This document shows, piece after piece, positions 42,607 through 50,755 of a stretch of DNA of 64,000 bases. Position 1 is the stretch's first letter. Each line of letters starts with the position of its first letter. The translations under genes were made by a program, and so were the position numbers. Source of the stretch: CAYOZN01 sp964408455 (lineage in GTDB: Bacteria > Planctomycetota > Phycisphaerae > UBA1845 > UTPLA1); the NCBI GenBank assembly GCA_964408455.1, contig CAYOZN010000026.1, forward strand, positions 1-64,000. Direction: 5' to 3'. The notes beneath the pieces were generated by a model, which searched no databases, had not been told where the DNA came from, and was given only the letters and a program-made list of their open reading frames with translations.

Positions 42607-45432
42607 TTATTGTCCGGTTTCATCGGCCGGGGCGGATGTTGACGCGCTGGCGGCAAATTCTGCCTGTTGCTCGATCCGCTCGCGGCAACGGGAGATGCGT
42701 AGCGGCAGGCCATCGAGTATCTCGGACTCGCTGCCAAGCTGATAACCGCTCGTCGAGAGCGCCTTGTACAGCTCTAGCGATCTGCTGAATGCCTCGATAG
42801 CCGCGGACAAATGGTTTGAGGCGGCATCCGGGCTCGCGCCGTCAGCCGCGATTTCGCATGCCTCCCCGCGCTTGAACCAGGTGCCGGCCAGAATCTGTCG
42901 CATCAGATTGTGTTCCGGGTTTTCGCGGACGAGGGACTCGCGAATGTCGGCGGCGACGCGATAACAGGCGGCGGCCTCGATTGCCTTCCCCATTTGAAGC
43001 TTCACTTTTGCGAGGTGCATCTGGGCGATCGCCTGGTCGGCCCGGCGATAGTAGTTTTCCGGATCGGATTGCGCCAGTTCGTCGGCCAGTTTCTTGAACC
43101 GCTCGTACTGTTGAAGGGCCGCGGCGAGTTCGCCCTGCTTTTCGAGGACGAAGCCCTTGTGGTTGATGATGGAGGCAAGATCGTCGGCGGCCTGCACGTC
43201 GCTGGGGTCAGCCGCGATGCGCCGTTCCGCTTCCGCTTCGCACTCACCGAACACCGCCAGCGCTTCCGGCAGCTTGCCCTGCATTGTCAGCGCTTCCGCC
43301 ACTCGGCCGCGGGCGAGATATTGCGAGCGGCGCACCGATGAGTGATCGGGCTTCACCCGCGCCAGCTCGTCGAAGCGAGTGACCGCCAGCTGGAAGTGTT
43401 CGATGGCGGCGTCGAAGTCCTTGCGCGCGAGAAACAGATCGCCGAGTGATCTTGCACACGCCGCCCGATTGAACATGAGCGTTCCTTCGTTCGGCTCGGC
43501 GGCGCAAAGCTCGCTGACCACCTGCTCGGCCTCGCGGAGATGGCGTTCGGCCCCGTCCAGATCGCCGGTTTCCAGCAGCATCTGCCCGATCATGCCCAGC
43601 CCCATGGCGATGTTGGTCTTTGTCCCGACGTTGTCCGGTGCCTCTTCCAGCATGCGGCGGCGAATCTTCATGGCGGCGCGATATTCATCCAGGGTGCCGG
43701 CGATATCGCCCGATGCCCAGCGCATGTCACCGAGGCGATCGTGACTCGTCGCCAGATCGCGCATCGCCTTGACGTCGTCGGGATTCTGCCGATGGAGCCT
43801 TTCCCGAATGGCCAGCGCCTTGCGGTGGCTTTCCATCGCACCCGCGGTATCGCCGAGATTGGCGAGGTATGGATCGCCCTGGATCATCCCCAGGCGCTCG
43901 TAACCGCCGGCGATCTCCTGCATCAGTTCCGGCGATTGCGTCGATTCTTCGCTGAGCTGATTGAGATACGTCAGCGCGCGCTCCACGACCAGTCGCCGCG
44001 CCGGCGTCGCGCCTTCGAGCGATTCAATCGCGTCGTGAAACTCGAAAATGAACGAACCGGCAAGTTCGCGAACCTGATCGAATCGTGCATTAGCGATCGT
44101 TTCGGCCCTTTTTGCCCGGTCGCGCTCGCGGCGGGCATCAAACAGGCCGGCCAGCGTGCCGCCCAGCCCCAGCACCAGCAGCAGGAACGCGACGGCAACA
44201 CCGCCGACCAGGCCGCGGTTGCGGCGGGCGAACTTTCGCCATTGATAAAGCGTGGTCTGCGGCCTTGCTGCGATGGGTTCGTCGGAAAGGTATCGCTCGA
44301 GATCGGCCGCCAGCTCATAGGCCGACTGATAACGGCGGGCCTTGTCCTTTTCGACGGCGGTAGCGACGATCGTCTCAATGTCGCCGCGACACCGGCGGTC
44401 GATGGTGCCGAGGAGCGGGGGCTCATCCTCCTGCACGGCGCGGACGGCCTCGGCGATCGAACGACCCCGCAGGTCGATCGGCAGCCGTTCGGCCAGCAGT
44501 TCGTAGAGCACCACGCCGAGCGAATAGACGTCGCTGCGGGTGTCGAGTTCTCCCGCGTCGCCGCGCATCTGTTCGGGGCTCATGTAGGCGAGGGTGCCGA
44601 CGAGCTGTCCCGCGTCGGTCTGGAGCATGGTCTGCTGCACGTCGCAGCCGGTGGACTTGGCGACGCCGAAGTCGAGCACCTTCGGACAAGGGCCCGACGG
44701 GGCGCCGTCGCGCCGAACCGCGGTCCAGGTGCCGCTGCGCGTGCCGTCGGCCGTGGCTTCGAGGGCTTCGTCGGTGACCAGGATGTTTGCCGGCTTGAGG
44801 TCGCGATGTATGACGCCCTTCTGGTGGGCGTAGTGAACGGCCTGGCACACCTTGATCATCAGCGAGAGCCGGCTTTGCAGCGTTAGCTTTTTCTGCCGGG
44901 CATATTCCACCAGCGGCAGACCGTCGACGAGTTCCATCGCGAAATAGGGCAGGCTGCCGCCGCCGGGCCCGTCCGGCCGGTGGACGCCTGCTTCGTATAT
45001 CTGTGCGATGTTTGGATGCCGTAGCCGGCCGAGGATCTCCACCTCCTGCCGGAAGCGGTGCTGGAGCGAGTCGCCGTCCAGTGTCTGCCGCATGACCTTG
45101 AGGGCGACCGTGCGTCGCGGCTGCTCCTGGCGCGCTTCGTATACGACGCCCATGCCTCCGGTGGCCAGAAGCCGCTCCACGGTGTAGCGGCCGACGCGAA
45201 TGCCCTCGGCCCCCGTATGACCCTCCGGTCCGTGGAACAGGTCTGAGTCGATGCCGGCCTGATCCAAGAATCCGTCGTCGGACTCATGGGCTTCGATCAT
45301 GGCGTTCAGGCGGCGTTTGAGCGCGGTACTGCCGCCGCAGGCCGCGTCCACGAACGCTGCCCGTTCCCCCGGCGGTCGTTCGAGGGCCGTGAGGAAAATC
45401 GCCTCAATGTCCTGGATCGTCGTTTGGCTCAT
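42607..45432 (-). CDS. Membrane Ser/Thr protein kinase with TPR repeats
   Basis: A 941-residue PknB-type kinase. Glycine loop GRYTVERLLATGGMGVVYEA (81-100), catalytic K112 in VALKVM, HRDLKPAN (209-216), DFG at 254-256, GTLAYMSPEQ after it, so it looks active. Between HRDLKPAN and DFG is an insertion of about 30 residues (TDEALEATADGTRSGTWTAV). One membrane helix at about 411-435 (GLVGGVAVAFLLLVLGLGGTLAGL) is followed by about 480 residues of TPR repeats (for example MQEIAGGYERLGMIQGDPYLANLG), on the outer side. It lies downstream of an ECF sigma gene in the same direction, a usual planctomycete pair. Confidence 0.92.
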   Translation of the reverse strand: MSQTTIQDIEAIFLTALERPPGERAAFVDAACGGSTALKRRLNAMIEAHESDDGFLDQAGIDSDLFHGPEGHTGAEGIRVGRYTVERLLATGGMGVVYEARQEQPRRTVALKVMRQTLDGDSLQHRFRQEVEILGRLRHPNIAQIYEAGVHRPDGPGGGSLPYFAMELVDGLPLVEYARQKKLTLQSRLSLMIKVCQAVHYAHQKGVIHRDLKPANILVTDEALEATADGTRSGTWTAVRRDGAPSGPCPKVLDFGVAKSTGCDVQQTMLQTDAGQLVGTLAYMSPEQMRGDAGELDTRSDVYSLGVVLYELLAERLPIDLRGRSIAEAVRAVQEDEPPLLGTIDRRCRGDIETIVATAVEKDKARRYQSAYELAADLERYLSDEPIAARPQTTLYQWRKFARRNRGLVGGVAVAFLLLVLGLGGTLAGLFDARRERDRAKRAETIANARFDQVRELAGSFIFEFHDAIESLEGATPARRLVVERALTYLNQLSEESTQSPELMQEIAGGYERLGMIQGDPYLANLGDTAGAMESHRKALAIRERLHRQNPDDVKAMRDLATSHDRLGDMRWASGDIAGTLDEYRAAMKIRRRMLEEAPDNVGTKTNIAMGLGMIGQMLLETGDLDGAERHLREAEQVVSELCAAEPNEGTLMFNRAACARSLGDLFLARKDFDAAIEHFQLAVTRFDELARVKPDHSSVRRSQYLARGRVAEALTMQGKLPEALAVFGECEAEAERRIAADPSDVQAADDLASIINHKGFVLEKQGELAAALQQYERFKKLADELAQSDPENYYRRADQAIAQMHLAKVKLQMGKAIEAAACYRVAADIRESLVRENPEHNLMRQILAGTWFKRGEACEIAADGASPDAASNHLSAAIEAFSRSLELYKALSTSGYQLGSESEILDGLPLRISRCRERIEQQAEFAASASTSAPADETGQ

Positions 45433-45580
45433 ATGCGTCGTTCGGCATCAACTTCAGCACCGGTGCGCCTGCGAGGCTTTCCATATCCATGCGACATCGC
45501 GAACCGAATTGCCTCAGGTACTCCGTTGATCGTGGAAGTGGCGTGCCACGCCGCATCTGGACGCGGCCGAATTGTCGAGT

Positions 45581-46189
45581 TCATCCCTGGCCGCTCATTT
45601 CGGAGCGCAGCCATGCCTTGGCAAAGGTCCAATAGCGCTCCACCGAGGCGGTGGAAATGCCCAGGGCGCCAGCGGTCTGTTCGATGGTTAAACCGGCGAA
45701 GTAACGGAGCTTGACGACATCGCTGCGCAGCCGGTCCTGTTGCTCCAGGCTCGACAGCGCCTCATCCAGTGCCAGCAGACGGTCGTCCGGATCTCGGGCG
45801 GCCGGTATGCGACTGTCGTCCAGCGACTCGCGCCGCCGGCCACCGCCGTGCTTGGCCGCGCGGTAACGGCGTGCCCGCTCGACCAGGATTCGCCGCATGG
45901 CTTCCGCCGCCGCCCCGAAGAAGTGGCCGCGCGTCTCCCACGTCGCATTTCCGTCCCCCACCAGCCGCAGCCAGGCCTCATGCACGAGAGCCGTCGCCTG
46001 TAGTGTCAATCCGGGCGGCTCATTGGCCAGACGTTGCTTCGCAAGCTCTCGAAGCTCGTCGTAGACCAGCGGAAGCAGGCGCGCGCTCGCCGCGCGATCG
46101 CCCGCCGCAAGATCGGCAAACACCCGCGTCACTTCGTGTCGGCCCGTCGATATCCCGTCCATCCCCGCCTGCTGAAAAGAAATCTTCAA
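45581..46189 (-). CDS. ECF sigma factor, TIGR02999 type
   Basis: A 202-residue sigma factor of the TIGR02999 type found in planctomycetes and acidobacteria. Region 2: FADLAAGDRAASARLLPLVYDELRELAKQRLANEP, then LQATALVHEAWLRLV; region 4: LRSDVVKLRYFAGLTIEQTAGALGISTASVERYWTFAKAWL. Such sigma factors are usually paired with Ser/Thr kinases, as here (kinase gene 148 bp downstream), and the kinase is thought to control the sigma, not a classic anti-sigma. Divergent from the repeat protein gene at 46300, so the 110-bp region between them may be a shared control site. Confidence 0.9.
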   Translation of the reverse strand: MKISFQQAGMDGISTGRHEVTRVFADLAAGDRAASARLLPLVYDELRELAKQRLANEPPGLTLQATALVHEAWLRLVGDGNATWETRGHFFGAAAEAMRRILVERARRYRAAKHGGGRRRESLDDSRIPAARDPDDRLLALDEALSSLEQQDRLRSDVVKLRYFAGLTIEQTAGALGISTASVERYWTFAKAWLRSEMSGQG

Positions 46190-46299
46190 AACGACTGAGG
46201 GAAATCCTTAACTATTCTCGCATGGACGGGGGACGGGCTCAAGCCCGCGGCCGTCTCGCGGGGTCCGTAAATCCACAGAAAACCGGGGAAATCTACGTC

Positions 46300-49200
46300 A
46301 TGACGAATGTTATTTGTCGAAAAGTCTGCACGCCGGCGCTCGTCGCGCTCGTTGCCGGAACACTCCTTTCCTCCGCGGCTCGCGGGGCCGAGATCGATGC
46401 CTTCTGGCTGGGCGGCACCGGTGCGTGGAACCTGGGTAGCGCATGGGACATCAACCAGGTCCCGAACAACGGCGCGAATACGTATAACGTGTTCATCGAT
46501 GGCGGCAACGCGGCGGTCTCCGATGTCACGCTCAACATGCTCGCCACCGTTTCGAGCCTGACGATTGATGCCGACGATTCGCTCGCGATTGCCAACGGGC
46601 AGCGGCTTCGAATTGCAGCCGGTGCGATCAATAACTCGGGTACGCTCATTCTGAATTCGAATGGCTCCAATACGTACATCCATCCTCTAGCCGGACCGGT
46701 CACGTTGATGGGCGGGGGCGAACTCGTGCTGTCGGACTTTGCGGAGAACTGGATATACCGCGACGGCACCGGCGGCTCGTTCGTCAACGTCGATAACACC
46801 ATTCGCGGGGCCGGTCATATCGGCTGGGCTTCCGTATCCACGCAGATCACGAACGGTGGCCTGATCGTGGCCGACGGCACGAACCCGCTCGATATCAACA
46901 CGGGAACGCAGACGTTCACGAACGACGGCACCGTCCGCGCCGAAAGCGGCGCGACGCTGTCGCTGTCTGCTTCGAGCATGCCGAACAGCAATGGAACGAT
47001 CGAAGCGCTGGATGGTTCCTTCGTCACACTGAATGCCATCACCATCCTTGGCGGCACGCTTCAGACCGGCGGTTCCGGCGTTATTGAATCCGGCGGTAGC
47101 AGTGTCCTGCTGGATGGGACGGTGAATGCCGTTACAAACGCCGGAGTGCTGCGCGCGCCCAACAACACGCGTCTCCGCGCGAAGGGTGCGCTTCACAACA
47201 CCGGCAACATTGAAATCAGCTCGACCGGAAGCGCGACGCATCTGCATCCCCAGGACGAAGCGCTGACGCTGACCGGTGGCGGCACGGTACTAATGTCCGC
47301 CTCCGCACAGAACTGGATCTATCGCGATGGCGCCAACGGCTCGCTGGTGAACATGGACAACACGATTCGCGGCGCTGGCCATCTGGGCTGGAATTCGGTG
47401 CCAATGCCGATTACGAATCATGGCACGGTTATCGCCGATACGACGTCCCCGCTTGACGNNNNNNNNNNNNNNNNNNNNNNNNNNNNNNNNNNNNNNNNNN
47501 NNNNNNNNNNNNNNNNNNNNNNNNNNNNNNNNNNNNNNNNNNNNNNNNNNNNNNNNNNATGCCGATTACGAATCATGGCACGGTTATCGCCGATACGACG
47601 TCCCCGCTTGACGTCGCCACGGGCGCTGAGGTGTTTACCAACACCGGCGAAATGCGGGCCGAAAACGGCGCCACGCTGGCGCTGAGCAGCGGCTTGTTCG
47701 AGAATCATGGCGGCACGATTGCGGCCCTGGATGCCTCGAAGGTGACACTTGGAAGTGTGACGATCGCCGGCGGAGACCTTCAGACCAGCGGCTCGGGCGC
47801 CTTCGAGTCCGTGGGATCGACGGCCCTGCTGGATGGAACGGTGAATGCGGTGACCAACTCGGGCCTGCTACGCGTGCCGAACAACACCCGGATAAAAGCA
47901 AAGGGCACCCTGCACAATACCGGCACCATTGAGATCAGTTCGACGGGTTCGGCGACCTATCTTCATCCACAGGACGAAGTGCTGACGCTGACGGGCGGTG
48001 GCACGGTGGTCATGACCGACTCCACGAATAACTGGATTTACCGCGACGGTCCCGGCTCGCTGGTGAATATGGACAACACGATTCGCGGCGCTGGTCATCT
48101 GGGCTGGAATTCGGCACCGATGCCCATCACGAACCAAGGCACGGTTATCGCCGATACGACGTCCCCGCTTGACGTCGCCGCGGGTTCCAGCGTGTTTACC
48201 AACACCGGCGAAATGCGGGCCGAAAACGGCGCCACGCTGGCGCTGAGCAGCGGCTTGTTCGAGAATCATGGCGGCACGATTGCGGCCCTGGATGCCTCGA
48301 AGGTGACACTTGGAAGTGTGACGATCGCCGGCGGAGACCTTCAGACCAGCGGCTCGGGCGCCTTCGAGTCCGTGGGATCGACGGCCCTGCTGGATGGAAC
48401 GGTGAATGCGGTGACCAACTCGGGCCTGCTACGCGTGCCGAACAACACCCGGATAAAAGCAAAGGGCACCCTGCACAATACCGGCACCATTGAGATCAGT
48501 TCGACGGGTTCGGCGACCTATCTTCATCCACAGGACGAAGTGCTGACGCTGACGGGCGGTGGCACGGTGGTCATGACCGACTCCACGAATAACTGGATTT
48601 ACCGCGACGGTCCCGGCTCGCTGCTGAACGTTGACAATACGATTCGAGGGGCAGGTCACATCGGCTGGAGCAGCGCGCCGACCGAGATCACCAATCAGGG
48701 GGCGATCATCGCCGATCAGGTCACGCAGCTCATCATCGGCGGCGGTTCGGCCCTGTTCGACAACCAGGGCCAGCTTTCCGCGACCGGCGCCGGTGGGTTG
48801 CGAATCGAAGGCAGCTTCACCAATTCCGGCGACGTGCTGGTGGGCGGCGGCAGCTCTCTCACGCGAATCGGCGCCTACACGCAGACGGGCGGCAGCACGA
48901 TCGTCAATGGCACGATGTCGGCGACGGGCGGACTGTCCATTGAGGGGGGCGTTCTTGGCGGCTCGGGCACGATCTCCAGCGCGGTGCAAAACAGCGGCTC
49001 GGCGCAGCCCGGCGAGTCGGCCGGCATTCTCTCGATCAACGCGGCCTACACGCAGACTCCGTCCGGCGAATTGTTCATCGAGATCGGCGGCACCACGGCC
49101 GGCATGCAGCACGATCGGCTGGCCGTCAGCGGCGGGGCGACGCTGGGTGGCCTGCTCCGCGTGGGATTCATCGACGACTACGACCCCGTCGTGGGCGACG

Positions 49201-49526
49201 TGTTCACGATCATGACGTATGCCTCGAAGACCGGGGCCTTTGACGCGTTCGATGCGCCGTGTCTGGGCGACGGACGATTCGTCCAGATCGACGTGCTGCC
49301 GACGAGCGTCGTCGCCAGAATTTCGGACGCGATGGCCGGCGACGTGACCTGCGACTGTGCCCTGACGCTCGACGATGCCGCGGCGCTGGCATTGGCGCTG
49401 ACCGACGCCGACGCCTATCTGGCGGCCTATCCGGCCTGCAACGGCCTGGAGAGCGCCGACATCAACGGCGACGGCCAACTCAACGGCCACGACATTCAGC
49501 CGTTTGTCGAGAACTACCTGCCGTGA
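46300..49526 (+). CDS. Large exported tandem-repeat protein with dockerin-like end
   Basis: Exported protein with a signal peptide (CTPALVALVAGTLLSSAARGA), a start like autotransporter/PEP-CTERM repeat proteins (WNLGSAWDINQVP), then units of about 187 residues (NTGTIEISSTGSATYLHPQD, NNWIYRDGPG, NTIRGAGHLGW, GEMRAENGATLAL). Three units plus a partial are visible. The C-terminus has a dockerin-like pair: GDVTCDCALTLDD and ADINGDGQLNGHDIQPFV. The ATG at 46300 fits the signal peptide. An assembly gap splits it (47459-47558); the two sides share the same 55-bp end, so the frame is continuous if they are joined. Likely surface-exposed; the joined protein would be about 1,023 residues. Confidence 0.8.
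47459..47558. other. Assembly gap (100 N)
   Basis: One hundred N. The 55 bases before the gap (47404-47458) are identical to the first bases after it (47559 on), so the contig ends probably overlap or a tandem copy is missing. The gap lies inside the repeat protein gene and shifts the apparent frame by two. Confidence 0.95.
47559..48680 (+). repeat. Tandem 561-bp repeat inside the surface protein
   Basis: Two consecutive units with a period of 561 bp (187 codons), 47559-48119 and 48120-48680. From about 47630 to 48060 and from about 48191 to 48621 the DNA is identical as far as I compared it, and the flanks of each unit differ at a few bases. This shows a recent duplication or gene conversion. 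Confidence 0.9.
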
Positions 49527-49587
49527 GCAGGATCGCAAGTCGTTTTTCCCCCGTAAGCGGGTAAGCGGCAATTCGCGGAACAAAGGA

Positions 49588-49639
49588 CCGGGCGGGCACG
49601 CCTCAATGCGAGGGGGTGCTCCGCCCGGCTTCTTTTTTC
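49588..49639 (+). terminator. Rho-independent terminator
   Basis: CCGGGCGGGCAC (49588-49599) pairs with GTGCTCCGCCCGG (49616-49628), one base bulged, followed by CTTCTTTTTTC. It lies 60 bp after the repeat-protein stop and also faces the convergent lipoprotein gene. Confidence 0.85.
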
Positions 49640-49657
49640 ATGCGACGGCGCCGACTG

Positions 49658-50131
49658 TCAGACTGACGGCACTTCCGGATCGCCGTTGCACCAGTCCCAG
49701 TAGCTTTCGTCGTAGTTGGAGCAGCCATCGCCGTCGTCGTCCAGCGGGCTGGCGGGCGTGTCGGCGGCATCGAACGGGCTCGAGCTCGGCGTGCTCCAGA
49801 TCTCGACGTCATCTGCATAGCCGTCATCGTCCGCGTCAGGTACGCCGAGGGCGGAGAACGGATTGCCATTGCAGAAATCCCACTCGGTTTCGTCGTAGTT
49901 CGAGCACCCGTCGCCATCCGAGTCGCGCGGGGCCGCGGGCGTGTCGGTCGCGTCGTGGGGATCGGTGCCGGGAAATTCGTAGATCTCCGTGTCGTCGGTG
50001 TAGCCGTCGCCGTCGCTGTCCTGGGTGCCGTCGGGATTGGTGCCGCAGCCGGCGGCCATGCTGAAGCATGCAAGCATCATGGCGGGGCGGGCCCAGCGGC
50101 AGAGCATTCTGAAGGTCGATTCGGATTTCAT
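49658..50131 (-). CDS. Lipoprotein with thrombospondin type 3-like repeats
   Basis: A 157-residue lipoprotein: signal to lipobox AAGC, then four Asp-rich calcium-binding-like repeats (DSDGDGYTDDTE, DSDGDGCSNYDE, DADDDGYADDVE, DDDGDGCSNYDE) with cysteines in WDFCNGNP and YWDWCNGDP. The pattern is that of thrombospondin type 3 / EF-hand-like repeats that bind calcium. GAGGAGT precedes the ATG at 50131. It lies 19 bp beyond the terminator of the repeat protein gene, convergent with it, and is divergent from gyrA. Confidence 0.82.
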   Translation of the reverse strand: MKSESTFRMLCRWARPAMMLACFSMAAGCGTNPDGTQDSDGDGYTDDTEIYEFPGTDPHDATDTPAAPRDSDGDGCSNYDETEWDFCNGNPFSALGVPDADDDGYADDVEIWSTPSSSPFDAADTPASPLDDDGDGCSNYDESYWDWCNGDPEVPSV

Positions 50132-50382
50132 GGTGCATGACTCCTCGTTGAGTGCGCGGATTGAGGCGGCGAACGCTTGTCCGCCGCCGTCTCGTTTCGA
50201 GTTTTTTTCCCGGACGGAGTCGAAGGCTCCGCCCCCGGACATCCACGCAAGGCGTGACCGGGAACCCTCATGAATTCGGCAGAAAAATTGCGAATGGTGT
50301 CACGCCCCACGTGTCACAGCCCGTCATCACCCGCTACACGGGCGGTTGATTCGGGGTCGCAAGTGAATCAAACCGAATCAAA

Positions 50383-50410
50383 CCGACAAAGCGCGCGATA
50401 GGCACGCACG
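50383..50410. repeat. Dispersed short repeat, copy 2
   Basis: Matches positions 1-28 with three mismatches. It sits in the gyrA upstream region. Confidence 0.5.
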
Positions 50411-50461
50411 GCACGGGGCTTCGTTCAAATTGTTTTCCGGGTTGTGCATGGGCACGAGGGA

Positions 50462-50493
50462 CCCCGTGCACAGCACGGGGCTCTGTTCAGAGC
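50462..50493 (+). repeat. Pair of adjacent hairpins upstream of gyrA
   Basis: CCCCGTGC-ACA-GCACGGGG (50462-50480) is a perfect 8-bp stem with the loop ACA, the same loop as type B of the array at 36442. GCTCTG-TT-CAGAGC (50480-50493) follows directly. A partial copy of the first (GGCACGGGGCT with GTTCA) lies at about 50410. Confidence 0.6.
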
Positions 50494-50610
50494 GGGCGCT
50501 TTTCGAAGTTAACCTTTCGGTATGTGATCAGTTGCAAGGACCTCGTTCACCGCAGGGGGTTCCGTGCAGCGTGAGCGGTTTGTTCGGTGTGGTTCGTGAC
50601 GGGGCTGACC

Positions 50611-50639
50611 TCGCCAGAGGGCCTTCCTTCGGCTAGAAT
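50611..50639 (+). promoter_or_regulatory. Possible gyrA promoter
   Basis: TCGCCA (50611-50616), 17-bp spacer, TAGAAT (50634-50639), 117 bp before the gyrA start. The -10 is good, the -35 has four of six bases. Confidence 0.35.
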
Positions 50640-50755
50640 CCGGCTTGGTTGTCAGCGCCCCGGCGGCCACGGATGAAGCCGGACGCGGGGCGTGTCGCGC
50701 GGCCGAAAAGTGCCGGCCGGCCGGCGAGTGTCAGGTATCCAGAGACGAATTCACT

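Larger units (their letters stand above)
50132..50755. other. Intergenic region upstream of gyrA
   Basis: About 620 bp between the divergent lipoprotein gene and gyrA. It holds a second copy of the 28-bp repeat seen at the window start (50383-50410), two copies of AATCAAACCG, two hairpins (50462-50493) and a probable promoter near 50611. One open frame on the plus strand (50430-50636) has no protein-like features. Confidence 0.6.

Noticed and set aside
50430..50636. Small plus-strand frame of 68 codons upstream of gyrA
   Set aside because: It spans the two hairpins and has no ribosome site or protein-like pattern.
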